NCBI RefSeq assembly: GCF_000231055.2
Contig: NZ_CM001466.1
Span: 3,470,368-3,534,367, forward strand
DNA from: Saccharomonospora azurea NA-128
GTDB lineage: Bacteria > Actinomycetota > Actinomycetes > Mycobacteriales > Pseudonocardiaceae
DNA: 64,000 bases
Reading direction: 5' to 3'
In this document: positions 17,519 through 27,148 of the stretch, piece by piece
Position numbering within the stretch: the first letter of the stretch is position 1
How the letters are laid out: the number at the start of each line of letters is the position of its first letter
Notes under the pieces: generated by a model
The model's input: only the letters and a program-made list of their open reading frames with translations
Told to the model about the DNA's origin: nothing
The model's database searches: none
Program-made: the position numbers and the translations under genes

Positions 17519-18316
17519 ATGTCCGAAGGGCTGTTCGGGGCCGAGTCGAACGAGGGCTCGGTGACGCGGATCCGGCCGGAGCGAACGGGAGCATCCAGGG
17601 GCACCGTCGCGCGGCTGGCGGCGTTGCCCGGGGTGAGCACGGCCAGCGCGGTGGCCGATGCCGCCGAACACGCGAAGGCGGCGGGGCAGGTGCTGCCCGT
17701 GGCGCCCGCTCTCGCCGGTCTGCTGCCTCGCGAGGGGCTGCGCAGAGGCAGCACCGTGGCGGTCCGGGGCTCGACGTCGCTTCTGCTCGCCCTCCTCGCC
17801 GAGGCGACGGCGCGGGGCTCCTGGGCGGCGGTGGTGGGCGTGCCCGGGTTGGGCCTGGTGGCCGCTGAGGAACTCGGGGTGGAGCTGGCCCGGCTGGCGC
17901 TGGTTCCCCACCCCGGCGCGGAGTTCCCGGCGGTCACCGCCGCCCTGCTCGACGGGCTCGATCTCGTCGCGGCACGCCCGCCCGCCGGTCCGGGGAGTGA
18001 GACGCTCGCGCGGCGGTTGTCGGCGCGGGCTCGGCAACGCGGTTCGGTGCTGCTCTCCCTCGGGGCGTGGCCGGGTGCGGAGGTCGAGCTGCGGTGCCGG
18101 ACGGTCCGGTGGACCGGGACAGAGGACGGCCACGGTCACCTCCGGGAGCGTGAGGTCGTGGTGGAAGCCAGGGGCCGGGCGGCGCTGGCCCGGCCGGTGC
18201 GGGCCACGGTCCTGCTGCCGGGCCCGAAGGGCGTCGTCGGGGTGCCGGACACCGCTCTTCCCACCACGTCGCGTTCGGCCGCTCCGGTGGCCCCGGTGCG
18301 GGAGGTCGCGGGATGA
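17519..18316 (+). CDS. imuA: ImuA-type mutasome accessory protein (RecA-like)
   Basis: First gene of the damage-induced mutagenesis cassette. 265 residues, with a degenerate RecA-like fold: ALAGLLPREGLRRGSTVAVRG occupies the region before the P-loop, followed by STSLLLALLAEATARGSWAA. There is no clear Walker A GKT, as in actinobacterial ImuA-prime proteins. In mycobacteria ImuA-prime and ImuB are accessory factors that bring the error-prone polymerase DnaE2 to damaged DNA through the beta clamp (family knowledge). ATG 17519 follows GGGGAGG by eight bases; a GTG nine bases upstream overlaps that ribosome site. The stop overlaps imuB (ATGA). Confidence 0.88.
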   Translation: MSEGLFGAESNEGSVTRIRPERTGASRGTVARLAALPGVSTASAVADAAEHAKAAGQVLPVAPALAGLLPREGLRRGSTVAVRGSTSLLLALLAEATARGSWAAVVGVPGLGLVAAEELGVELARLALVPHPGAEFPAVTAALLDGLDLVAARPPAGPGSETLARRLSARARQRGSVLLSLGAWPGAEVELRCRTVRWTGTEDGHGHLREREVVVEARGRAALARPVRATVLLPGPKGVVGVPDTALPTTSRSAAPVAPVREVAG

Positions 18317-19959
18317 GTATCCGGTCCGCCCCCGCGCGTCGGGTGGTGGTGTGGTGCCCGGACTGGCCGGTCGTGGCGGCCTGTGCCTCGTCACAGGGGG
18401 CCGTGCCCGGTCCGGCCGCCGTGTTCGCGGCGAACCGCGTCGTGTCGTGTTCTCCGGCCGCGCGGACGGCCGGAATCACGCGGGGGATGCGTCGCAGGGA
18501 GGCGCAGGCGCGATGCCCCGAGCTCGCGGTGTTCGCCGCGGACGAGGACAGGGACGCGCGGCTGTTCGAGTCGGTCGCCGGTGCCGTGGAGGAGCTCGTC
18601 GTCGGTGTCGAGGTCGTGCGCCCCGGGCTCGTGGCCGTCCCGGTCGGCGGAGCAACGGCGTACTTCGGTGGTGAACTGCCGCTGGCCGAGCAGCTGATCG
18701 ACCACGTCGCCGTCCGCGCGGGTGTGGAGTGCCAGATCGGGATCGCGGACGGGTTGTTCGCCGCGACGCTGGCGGCACGGCGTGGGGCCGTCGTGGAACC
18801 CGGCGGCACTCCCGAGTTCCTGGCGCCGTTGAGCATCACCGAGCTCGACCAGCCGGATGCGAACCGGGCGGAGTTGGTGGGCCTGTTGCACAGGCTCGGG
18901 CTGCGCACGCTGGGGGCGTTCGCGGAGTTGGCCGAGCGGGAGGTGACCGACCGGTTCGGCCGCGCCGGGCTGGTGGCCCACAGGTTGGCGCGAGGCCAGG
19001 ACGAGCGACCTCCGTTCCGGCGGACCCCGCCTCCCGAGTTGGAGCTCGTCGAGTCGTTCGAGCCCGCGCTGGATCGGGTGGACACGGCGGCCTTCACCGC
19101 GCGAACGCTCGCGGCGCGGTTTCACGCCGGGCTCGCCTCCCGCGGGCTGGCCTGTACACGGCTGGGCATCTACGCCACCACGGAGAACGGCGAGGAGCTG
19201 GGCCGGGTCTGGCGCTGTGCCGAGCCGCTCACGGCCGACGGGGTGGCCGACCGCGTGCGCTGGCAGTTCGAGGGCTGGCTCAGAGCAGGCCGGGGAACCC
19301 GCCCCACGGCCGGGGTGAACCTGCTGCGTCTGGTGCCCGAGGAGGTCGTGGAGGGTGAGTCGCTGCAGCTCGGGCTGTGGCCCGGAGGCGGCGCCGCCGA
19401 ACACACGCCGGAGTCCGACCGCGCGGGCAGAGCGCTGGTGCACGTGCAGGGGCTGCTCGGTCCCGAGGGAGTCTGTACGGCCGTGCTGGAGGGAGGCCGC
19501 GGTCCGGGGGAGCGGGTGCGGTTGGTGCCGTGGGGCGAACGACGTGTCCCCGCCGCCGGGCACGACGCACCGTGGCCCGGCCGGATTCCGGCTCCGTCCC
19601 CGACCGTCGTGCACGATCCGGCCCCGCCCGCCGTCGTGACGGCCGTCGACGGTGCGGAGGTGGGGGTCACCGCACGCAACGAGGCGACGGCGGCTCCGTC
19701 GTGGGTCACCGTGGCCGACGGCCGGCCGCGCAGGGTCGTCGGCTGGGCCGGGCCCTGGGTGGTGCAGGCGCGCTGGTGGGCTCCCGACGGCGTGGGCACG
19801 CACGCCCGCCTGCAGGTCGTGCTCGCGGACGGGCCGGACGAGGCCGGGGACGCCGGGGACGTCGGGGACGCCGGGGACGTCGTGGACGCGCTCCTGCTGC
19901 GGTGGAGTGCCGAGCCCGGTCGAAGTCCGGTGTGGACTGTCGAGGGGACGTACGACTAG
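18313..19959 (+). CDS. imuB: ImuB, catalytically inactive Y-family polymerase homologue
   Basis: 548-residue Y-family-like protein that acts as the hub of the mutasome, contacting the beta clamp, ImuA-prime and DnaE2 (family knowledge). The N-terminus RRVVVWCPDWPVVAA corresponds to the polymerase strand that normally carries catalytic Asp; the second acidic pair is replaced (RPGLVAVPVGGATAYFGGE where active enzymes have SIDEA), so no polymerase activity is expected. The helix-hairpin-helix region LLHRLGLRTLGAFAELAERE and little-finger region are present. Near the C-terminus is a Gly/Asp/Val repeat (DEAGDAGDVGDAGDVVD) that looks like a repeat expansion. ATG overlaps the imuA stop; dnaE2 follows 55 bp later. 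Confidence 0.92.
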   Translation: MSIRSAPARRVVVWCPDWPVVAACASSQGAVPGPAAVFAANRVVSCSPAARTAGITRGMRRREAQARCPELAVFAADEDRDARLFESVAGAVEELVVGVEVVRPGLVAVPVGGATAYFGGELPLAEQLIDHVAVRAGVECQIGIADGLFAATLAARRGAVVEPGGTPEFLAPLSITELDQPDANRAELVGLLHRLGLRTLGAFAELAEREVTDRFGRAGLVAHRLARGQDERPPFRRTPPPELELVESFEPALDRVDTAAFTARTLAARFHAGLASRGLACTRLGIYATTENGEELGRVWRCAEPLTADGVADRVRWQFEGWLRAGRGTRPTAGVNLLRLVPEEVVEGESLQLGLWPGGGAAEHTPESDRAGRALVHVQGLLGPEGVCTAVLEGGRGPGERVRLVPWGERRVPAAGHDAPWPGRIPAPSPTVVHDPAPPAVVTAVDGAEVGVTARNEATAAPSWVTVADGRPRRVVGWAGPWVVQARWWAPDGVGTHARLQVVLADGPDEAGDAGDVGDAGDVVDALLLRWSAEPGRSPVWTVEGTYD

Positions 19960-20014
19960 GGAACGCGCCGGGACGGTGAGACACCGCACGGGATCGACGA
20001 TGTGAGGACAGGAC

Positions 20015-23000
20015 ATGGGCTGGAACAACCCGCCGGTGCCGTGGAGAGAGCTCGAACGCGCGCTGTCGGGGCGGATCGAACCCTCCGACCACCTCGGTGA
20101 CGGCAACGACAGTCCCGCCTGGACTCGGCGGCGGCAGGAGTACGTGCGCCCCGTCGAGCTGACGACGCTGCGCGGCTCCGACGACACCGGGGCGGCCACG
20201 CGGGTGCCGTACGCGGAGCTGCACTGCCACTCGAACTTCAGTTTCCTCGACGGCGCGAGCCATCCCGAGGAGCTCGTGGAGGAGGCGGCGCGGCTGGGGC
20301 TCGATGCCGTCGCCCTCACCGACCACGACGGCATGTACGGCGTGGCACGGTTCGCCGAGGCCGCGCGTGAGGTGGGCATGCGCACGGTGTTCGGTACCGA
20401 GCTCAGCCTGGGGTTGTCCGCGCCGCAGAACGGAGTCGCCGACCCCGAGGGGGAGCATCTGCTGCTGTTGGCGAAGGGGCAGGACGGGTACGCGAGCCTG
20501 TGCCGGGCGGTGACGGCAGGCCAGCTCGCCGGTCACGACCTCGACGGTGAGGGCGGTGACGCCGGTGGTTCCCGGAGGTCGAAGGACCGAGCGGAGAAGG
20601 GACGGCCGGTGTACGACCTCGACGCCGTGGCCGACGAGGTCGCGGGCCGGTGCGTGGTGCTCACCGGGTGCCGGAAGGGGGCGGTGCGCAGGGCGCTCGT
20701 CGACGGTGGCCCCGACGCGGCCGCGGCACGGCTGCGGGCGCTCGTCGACCGGTTCGGCCGCGACGACGTGTACGTGGAGCTGATCGACCACGGGCAACCG
20801 CTGGACAGCACCCACAACGACGTTCTGGCGGGGCTCGCCGCCGAGCTCGGACTGCCGACCGTGGCCACCAACGTGGTGCACTACGCCACGCCGCAGCGCG
20901 GATACCTCGCCCAGACGCTGGCCGCGATCCGCGCTCGACGCGGGCTCGACGAGCTGGAGGGCTGGCTGCCGTCCGGTCCCACGGCCCACCTGCGCTCGGG
21001 CGCGGAGATGGCGCGGCGGTTCGCCCGCTATCCGGGGGCGGTGCAGCGGGCGGCCCTGCTCGGGACGGAATGCGCCTTCGAACTCCACCTCGTCGCACCG
21101 GACCTGCCGCCGTTCGACGTCCCCGAGGGGCACGACGAGGCGAGTTTCCTGCGGACGTGCACGTTCGAGGGCGCCGCGGAGCGGTACGGGCCGCGCGAAC
21201 GCAACCCCGAGGCCTACCGGCAGCTGGAGCACGAGCTGGACGTGATCGAACGACTCGGGTTCCCCGGCTACTTCCTGATCGTGTGGGACATCGTCCAGTT
21301 CTGCCGCCGCCACGACATCCTGTGCCAGGGCCGGGGGTCGGCGGCGAACTCCGCGGTCTGTTACGCGCTGGGCATCACCAAGGTCGACCCGGTGCGGTGG
21401 AAACTGCTGTTCGAACGGTTCCTCGCCCCCGACCGGGACGGCTACCCGGACATCGACCTGGACATCGAGTCCGACCAGCGCGAGAAGGTCATCCAGTACG
21501 TCTACGCCAAGCACGGCAGGCTGCGCACCGCGCAGGTGGCCAACGTGATCACGTACCGGGCCCGTTCGGCGGTGCGGGACGCGGCGCGCGCGCTCGGCCA
21601 CTCACCGGGCCAGCAGGACGCCTGGAGCAAGCAGATCGACCGCTGGGGCCCGCTGCGGCACGTGCACAGCCCCACCGAGCACGACGTCCCCGAGAACGTG
21701 CTCGAACTCGCGGCGGCGCTGGAGGACTTCCCCCGCCACCTCGGCATCCACTCCGGGGGCATGGTGATCTGCGACCGTCCGGTGAGCGAGGTGTGCCCGG
21801 TGGAGTGGGCCAGGATGCCGGGCCGCAGCGTGCTGCAGTGGGAGAAGGACGACTGCGCGTCGGTCGGGTTGGTGAAGTTCGACCTGCTCGGGCTGGGAAT
21901 GCTGTCCGCGCTGCACTACATGGTGGACCTCGTCGCCGAGCACAAGGGCGAGCACGTCGATCTCGCCGATCTGGACCTGGAGGACGGCGAGGTCTACGCC
22001 ATGTTGCGCAAGGCCGACGCCATCGGCGTGTTCCAGGTGGAGAGCCGCGCGCAGCTCGCGACCCTGCCCCGGTTGGCGCCGAAGACGTTCTACGACCTCG
22101 CCGTCGAGGTGGCGTTGATCCGTCCGGGCCCGATCCAGGGCGGTTCGGTGCATCCGTACATCCGCCGCTACACCGGTAAGGAGTCCTGGGAGCACGACCA
22201 TCCGCTGTTGAAGAACGCGCTCGACAAGACGCTCGGGGTGCCGTTGTTCCAGGAGCAGCTGATGCAGATCGCGATCGACGTCGCCGACTTCACGGCGGCG
22301 GAGGCCGACGAACTGCGGCACGCGATGGGGTCGAAGCGGTCGGGCCGGAAGATGGAACGGCTGCGGCAGCGCTTTTACGAGGGCGCGGCCCGCAACGGCG
22401 TGGATCACGAACTGGCCGAACGCATCTTCCGGAAGATGAAGGCCTTCGCGAGCTACGGCTTCCCCGAGAGCCATGCGTTGAGCTTCGCCTACCTGGTGTT
22501 CGCGAGCGCCTACTTCAAGCGCTACCACCCCGACGCGTTCCTGGCCGGACTGCTGCGAGCACAGCCGATGGGGTTCTACTCACCGCAGTCGCTGGTGGCC
22601 GACGCCCGCCGACACGGTGTGACGGTGCGCGGTCCGGACGTGAACGCGAGCCTGGCCCACGCCACGTTGGAGCCGGTCGAGGACGGGACGGGGCACGCCG
22701 TGCGGCTCGGGCTGGCCGTGGTGCGTTCCCTCGGTGACGGTCCGGCGGAGGAGTTGGTGGCCGAGCGGCAACGGCACGGGCCGTTTCGCGACATGACCGA
22801 CGTGGCGCGGCGGGTCCGGTTGACCACCCCGCAGGTGGAGGCACTGGCCACGGCGGGTGCGTTCGAATCTCTCGGGCCGGACCGGCGCGCGGCGCTGTGG
22901 GCGGCCGGCGCGGTGGCGCAGGAGCGGCCGGAGAAACTCCCCGGCAATCCCGGTGCGTCGGCTCCCGTGCTGCCGGGGATGGACGCTCTCGAGGTCGCCG

Positions 23001-23392
23001 TCGCCGACGTGTGGGCCACCGGACTGTCTCCGGACAGCTTCCCGACGGAGTTCGTCCGGGACCGGCTCGACGCGCTCGGGGCGGTGCCCGCCGAGCGGTT
23101 GCAGCAGGTCGACAGCGGCACGAGGGTCCTGGTGGGCGGTGCGGTGACCCACCGCCAGCGTCCGGGGACGGCGGGCGGCATCACGTTCCTCAACCTGGAG
23201 GACGAGACCGGCATGGTCAACGTCGTCTGCACGGCCGGACTGTGGCAGCGCTACCACCGGGTCGCACGAGCCAGCCCGGCCCTGTTGGTGCGCGGTGTCG
23301 TCGAACGTGCCGACGGGGTCGTGAGCCTGCGGGCCGACCGGCTCCAACGGCTGTCCCTGGGAGTGCCGACGACGTCCCGGAACTTCCGGTGA
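20015..23392 (+). CDS. dnaE2: Error-prone DNA polymerase III alpha subunit DnaE2
   Basis: Translesion polymerase responsible for damage-induced mutagenesis, working with ImuA-prime and ImuB. 1125 residues. The PHP domain begins with ELHCHSNFSFLDGASHPEE (about residue 68), with ALTDHDGMYG. The polymerase active site is PDIDLDIESDQREKVI (about 477-492), with the third acidic region downstream; HLGIHSGGMVI and FPESHALSFAYLVFASAYFK are typical. The C-terminal OB fold (VGGAVTHRQRP through ITFLNLEDETG) ends the protein. It lacks the extra beta-clamp-binding tail of DnaE1. The ATG follows GAGGACAGGAC. It converges on the TNT-domain gene with only 17 bp between them; a small GACGCC/GGCGTC hairpin covers the stop. 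Confidence 0.96.
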   Translation: MGWNNPPVPWRELERALSGRIEPSDHLGDGNDSPAWTRRRQEYVRPVELTTLRGSDDTGAATRVPYAELHCHSNFSFLDGASHPEELVEEAARLGLDAVALTDHDGMYGVARFAEAAREVGMRTVFGTELSLGLSAPQNGVADPEGEHLLLLAKGQDGYASLCRAVTAGQLAGHDLDGEGGDAGGSRRSKDRAEKGRPVYDLDAVADEVAGRCVVLTGCRKGAVRRALVDGGPDAAAARLRALVDRFGRDDVYVELIDHGQPLDSTHNDVLAGLAAELGLPTVATNVVHYATPQRGYLAQTLAAIRARRGLDELEGWLPSGPTAHLRSGAEMARRFARYPGAVQRAALLGTECAFELHLVAPDLPPFDVPEGHDEASFLRTCTFEGAAERYGPRERNPEAYRQLEHELDVIERLGFPGYFLIVWDIVQFCRRHDILCQGRGSAANSAVCYALGITKVDPVRWKLLFERFLAPDRDGYPDIDLDIESDQREKVIQYVYAKHGRLRTAQVANVITYRARSAVRDAARALGHSPGQQDAWSKQIDRWGPLRHVHSPTEHDVPENVLELAAALEDFPRHLGIHSGGMVICDRPVSEVCPVEWARMPGRSVLQWEKDDCASVGLVKFDLLGLGMLSALHYMVDLVAEHKGEHVDLADLDLEDGEVYAMLRKADAIGVFQVESRAQLATLPRLAPKTFYDLAVEVALIRPGPIQGGSVHPYIRRYTGKESWEHDHPLLKNALDKTLGVPLFQEQLMQIAIDVADFTAAEADELRHAMGSKRSGRKMERLRQRFYEGAARNGVDHELAERIFRKMKAFASYGFPESHALSFAYLVFASAYFKRYHPDAFLAGLLRAQPMGFYSPQSLVADARRHGVTVRGPDVNASLAHATLEPVEDGTGHAVRLGLAVVRSLGDGPAEELVAERQRHGPFRDMTDVARRVRLTTPQVEALATAGAFESLGPDRRAALWAAGAVAQERPEKLPGNPGASAPVLPGMDALEVAVADVWATGLSPDSFPTEFVRDRLDALGAVPAERLQQVDSGTRVLVGGAVTHRQRPGTAGGITFLNLEDETGMVNVVCTAGLWQRYHRVARASPALLVRGVVERADGVVSLRADRLQRLSLGVPTTSRNFR

Positions 23393-23409
23393 CGCCGTCG
23401 GCGTCCAGG

Positions 23410-25947
23410 TCAGTCCACCGGTGGGTCGCTGGGCTCCAGCTCGATCAGGTCGCCGTCGGCGAGCAGGTCCTCCACCGACGCGGGCAGCAGGTACGCCGCA
23501 CCACCGCCGGGCTGGTTGAACCACGGGATGGCGACGCCCGCGAGCACGCGGATGGGCCGCTGCACGCGGTACACGTGGTAGGGCCGGTTGACCCACTCCG
23601 GCACCAGCGAACGCTCCTCGAACGGTGTGCCCGCGGCATAGGTCAGGTTGCCGTTCGGGCCGCCGAAGCGGTCGAGCTCGCTGCCCACGGGCAGTTCCCG
23701 CATCTCCTTGCCGCGGAAGAGCGTGAGGGGCGGCTCACCGGGCAGGGGCTGGATCGGCCACTGCTGGCCGCCCTTGGAGCCCTGGCCGCCGGGCGTGCTC
23801 GACGAGGAGCTCGTCTCGCGTGGGGCGGGAGGCGTGCTCTGCGCCGGTGGAGCCGGTGGCACCGGCTGTGCCGGCTGCGGGCGACGCGGCTCGTCTCGCG
23901 GCGGGGTGGGCACACGCTGCTCGCCGTACGGCTCCGGCGGAGCCGGAGGCCGCGCGCCGGTGGCCACGTCGGGCGGGAGGGTCGCGGTGATCCGCTGCGG
24001 TGCCTGACGCTCCGGCGGCGGCGGAGCGGCCTGCGGGGACAGCGTGCCGCTGTCCGGCCGCGGTTGCGGGTGCGGCGCCTCCTGCGCGACGCCCTCGGGC
24101 GCGAGCAAAAGCTTGCCCAGCATGAACGCCGCCGCGTCCTCGACGTCGCCGAACACGGCCGGGCTCGTCAACTGCTTGTCGTCATACCAGCCGACGCGCC
24201 AGCCCTCGGCGGCCTCCTCCAGCGCCCAACCCCGTTCGGCCGGTTCACCGATGCGATAGGAGGTGCCCGGAACGCCCAGTTCGTTCAGCCGGTCCTGGAG
24301 GTCTTCGAGCGCGGGCTCGTCGTAGACCAGCGGGCCCGCGGAGTACTCCGTGGGCGGTCCCTCGTCGTAGTCGGGGGCGGGGGAGGGCTGCTCGTCGGTG
24401 TGCTGCTGTGCGATCGGCTCGGGCGCACGCCGCTCACGTTCGGGCTCGGGGGCACCAGCCCTGGGCTGTGCGGGTGCTGCCGGCGGGGCGGGGGTGGCCT
24501 GGGCCGCCGGTGTGATCGTGGTGGGCGGTCCGTCGTCGAGCAGCGGTGCGGGCGTGAACGTCGTCGCGGCGTCGGCCGGGTGTTCCGCCGGGTGCTCGGG
24601 GTGCTCGCGTTCGTCGTACGCGTCGTCGTAGGGCTGCTCGTAGGCCTCGCGTCCGTGGTAGGCGCCGTCCTCGTAGGCCTGGTCGTCGGGGTGGCCCTCG
24701 TCGTACCGCTCGCGGCGACCCTGCTCGTAGTCCTCGTCGTAGTCCTGCTCGTAGCGCCGGTCGTACGGCTGCTCGGCGTAGGTGTCCTCGTCGTACCGCT
24801 CGTCCTCGTAACGGGCGTCCTCCGGCGCCGCCGCGTCCTCGGCGAACTGCGGTGGGGCGGCGATACGCGTGCGCTCGGCGTCGGCCTCCTGGAAGTGCCG
24901 CTCGTCGGGTTCGTCGGACTCGCGACGGTCACCGTCGAACTCCTGCTGCGGCGCGCGGACGGGCGCCGCGAGCTGGGTCTGCTCGGCGTCGGTCTCGGGA
25001 GGTCCGGCGTCGTACGACTGCTGCGGTTCGGGGCGCTGCTCCGCCTGCGCGGCCGGGCCGGGACCGGCCTGCTCCCCGGGCTCGTCCGGTTCGGGTGCGG
25101 GCGGCATGGGCCGCTGCTGCGGAGGCGGGGCCCCGCGCGAGACGTGCGCGGCCGCCGCCTGGCGCACCGCGTCGGGCACGTCGGGGATGCCGAACCCGTT
25201 CGAGCGGATGTGCTGCACGAGCTCCGGCTCGGGCGGGATGCCGTATTCGCGCAGGTAGTAGTTGACGGCGGCGGGCCAGATCCACGTGCCGTCGCTGTGG
25301 AAGGCGATCGGCACGGTGCTCTCGGGGTTCGCCGCGAGCCGGTCGAGGTCGTATCCCCGGCCGGGCACCACCACGGGCGCGCTGTCGAGGTAGTCGAGCA
25401 CCCGGTCCTGCTCTTCGACGTCCAGCTCCGGACGGTTCACCGCGGGCCTGCCACCCGCACCCGGGCCGTCGAAGATCCGGGCCATCCGGAACCGCGGGCC
25501 CGGGCGTTCGGGGCCGAGGCCCGCCATCCGGCGCATGAGCCAGTCGGGCACGTTCTCCTCGGAACGGGGGAACATGCGCAGCTCGTCGGCGTAGGCCTGG
25601 GGCGGCGGCGCCAGATCCCAGGCGGGCTCTTCCCGGTCGTACTCGAGGTTGTAGCTCGACGGGTGGTCGAGCTGGTAGCGGGCGTTGAACCAGGTTCCGC
25701 GCCCCTCGCGGTACATGCCGGAGCGCAGACGGCCGAACAGGCTGGCGATGTCGTGGGTCGCAACCCACTCCTGGGTGGTTCCGTCGGCGAGTGTGACTTC
25801 CCCGGTGAGTTCGTGGTACCTCCCCACGGCGCGGTACTCGACGGTCACCTGGTGCCAGTCGCGCGGGGCGGCCCGCAACAAGGAAAGGCCGATCTGCTTG
25901 ACCAGGGTGTCCTGCTCGGTTGCGTTCAGCTGGGTCGGTAGAGCCAC
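23410..25947 (-). CDS. TNT-domain (NAD+ glycohydrolase type) protein with long acidic linker
   Basis: 845 residues. The last about 110 residues form a TNT domain, the fold of the tuberculosis necrotizing toxin that destroys NAD+. Residues equivalent to the TNT active site are visible: R760 in DRFGG, H791 in PYHVYRV and Q812 in QPGGG, so it may be active. The N-terminal 130 residues (LLRAAPRDWHQVTVEYRAVG) resemble the YezG-like fold; that assignment is tentative. Between lies about 450 residues of Pro/Glu/Asp/Tyr-rich disorder with DERYDED-type repeats. There is no signal peptide or type VII secretion motif, and no obvious immunity gene beside it. The GTG at 25945-25947 lacks a ribosome site; a -10-like CAAGAT six bases upstream suggests a leaderless transcript. 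Confidence 0.85.
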   Translation of the reverse strand: MALPTQLNATEQDTLVKQIGLSLLRAAPRDWHQVTVEYRAVGRYHELTGEVTLADGTTQEWVATHDIASLFGRLRSGMYREGRGTWFNARYQLDHPSSYNLEYDREEPAWDLAPPPQAYADELRMFPRSEENVPDWLMRRMAGLGPERPGPRFRMARIFDGPGAGGRPAVNRPELDVEEQDRVLDYLDSAPVVVPGRGYDLDRLAANPESTVPIAFHSDGTWIWPAAVNYYLREYGIPPEPELVQHIRSNGFGIPDVPDAVRQAAAAHVSRGAPPPQQRPMPPAPEPDEPGEQAGPGPAAQAEQRPEPQQSYDAGPPETDAEQTQLAAPVRAPQQEFDGDRRESDEPDERHFQEADAERTRIAAPPQFAEDAAAPEDARYEDERYDEDTYAEQPYDRRYEQDYDEDYEQGRRERYDEGHPDDQAYEDGAYHGREAYEQPYDDAYDEREHPEHPAEHPADAATTFTPAPLLDDGPPTTITPAAQATPAPPAAPAQPRAGAPEPERERRAPEPIAQQHTDEQPSPAPDYDEGPPTEYSAGPLVYDEPALEDLQDRLNELGVPGTSYRIGEPAERGWALEEAAEGWRVGWYDDKQLTSPAVFGDVEDAAAFMLGKLLLAPEGVAQEAPHPQPRPDSGTLSPQAAPPPPERQAPQRITATLPPDVATGARPPAPPEPYGEQRVPTPPRDEPRRPQPAQPVPPAPPAQSTPPAPRETSSSSSTPGGQGSKGGQQWPIQPLPGEPPLTLFRGKEMRELPVGSELDRFGGPNGNLTYAAGTPFEERSLVPEWVNRPYHVYRVQRPIRVLAGVAIPWFNQPGGGAAYLLPASVEDLLADGDLIELEPSDPPVD

Positions 25948-26113
25948 GCCAACATCTTGGCTAATGAACGCCGCGGATGCACGACACATGTGCACATCAT
26001 CGCGGTCCTTCGGGCAATCTACGGTCCTTCCGTCGGTTCGCCGAGTGCGGAGCGCCACATTTCATCGGAATGAAGCAACCTCGGAATGAGACAGCAACCA
26101 ACAATGGGGCGCA

Positions 26114-27148
26114 ATGGCTACAGAACGTGCCCGTTCGACGTCGGGCGAGGCCCCGGACGTCTCATTCCGATCGGGTGGCAGGCGCCGGGAGTTCCTGGGG
26201 CTGATGATCGCCGTCGTCGCGGGCGTCGGCATGGCGGCGCAGAGCCGGATCAACGGCGAGCTCGGCCGTCGACTCGATGACGCAGTCCTCGCCGCGGTGA
26301 TCTCCTTCGGCAGCGGACTCGTGCTGCTCGTCGCCGCCGCCCTGGTCTCGGCGCGGATGCGTGCGGGTTTGGGCCGGGCGCGGGCCGCGCTGCGCACCCG
26401 TGCCCTGCGGCCGTGGCATTTCCTCGGCGGCCTCGCGGGCGCCACGTACGTGCTCGGCCAGTCCGTGACGGTGGTGCTGATCGGTGTCGCCATGTTCACG
26501 GTCGGCGTCGTGGCGGGTCAGACCGTGAGCAGTCTCGCGGTGGACCGGTTCGGGCTGGGGCCCGCGGGGGCGCGCGCGATCACCTGGCCTCGGGTGCTGG
26601 GGGCGGCGCTGATGGTGGTGGCGGTGGGCATCGGCGTGGGCGGTGCGTTCCTCGACGCCGAGGCCGACCGCGTGTGGGTGCTGGTGCTGCCCATGGTCGC
26701 GGGGGTGGGCATGGCGGTGCAGCAGGCCTTCAACGGTCGGGTGGGGGAGGTTGCCGGCAGTCCGTTCACCGCGACGCTGGTGAACTTCACGGCCGGGACC
26801 GCGGCGCTCGTGGTGCTGTGGGGCGTGTCGCTGGCGACGTCTGCGCGCTCGCTGCCGGAGGAGCTGCCGGCCGAGCCGGTGCTGTACCTGGGCGGGGTGG
26901 TGGGCGTGGTGTTCATCGCGGTGGCGTCGGTGCTGGTGGCGTGGACCGGCGTGCTGCTGTTCGGCCTCGCCTCGGTGACGGGACAGCTTCTGGGGTCGGT
27001 GGTGCTCGACCTCGTGGTTCCGGCGACGGAGGGTGCCATCAGCCCGGCGACCCTGATCGGTTGTGGGGTGGCGCTCGTCGCCGTGGTGGTCGCGACCGTG
27101 GGCGGTCGACGCGGCGGCGGGGGCTCTTTGGAAGAATCGGCGCCGTGA
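26114..27148 (+). CDS. DMT superfamily transporter (DUF606/YdcZ-like)
   Basis: 344-residue integral membrane protein with about 10 helices arranged as two similar halves: [18 protein letters not shown] in the first and [18 protein letters not shown] in the second. This internal repeat is typical of the YdcZ/DUF606 branch of the drug/metabolite transporter superfamily. Substrate unknown. The first gene of a tightly coupled operon with folD, a DUF3017 gene and gtrA, all joined by 4-base overlaps. ATG at 26114 with no strong ribosome site nearby. Its only predicted soluble parts are the N- and C-terminal tails. Confidence 0.85.
   Translation: MATERARSTSGEAPDVSFRSGGRRREFLGLMIAVVAGVGMAAQSRINGELGRRLDDAVLAAVISFGSGLVLLVAAALVSARMRAGLGRARAALRTRALRPWHFLGGLAGATYVLGQSVTVVLIGVAMFTVGVVAGQTVSSLAVDRFGLGPAGARAITWPRVLGAALMVVAVGIGVGGAFLDAEADRVWVLVLPMVAGVGMAVQQAFNGRVGEVAGSPFTATLVNFTAGTAALVVLWGVSLATSARSLPEELPAEPVLYLGGVVGVVFIAVASVLVAWTGVLLFGLASVTGQLLGSVVLDLVVPATEGAISPATLIGCGVALVAVVVATVGGRRGGGGSLEESAP

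Noticed and set aside
22897..25941. A 1014-residue plus-strand frame across dnaE2 and the TNT gene
   Set aside because: It is a shadow frame of Val/Arg/Gly-rich composition; the true TNT domain and active-site residues are on the minus strand.
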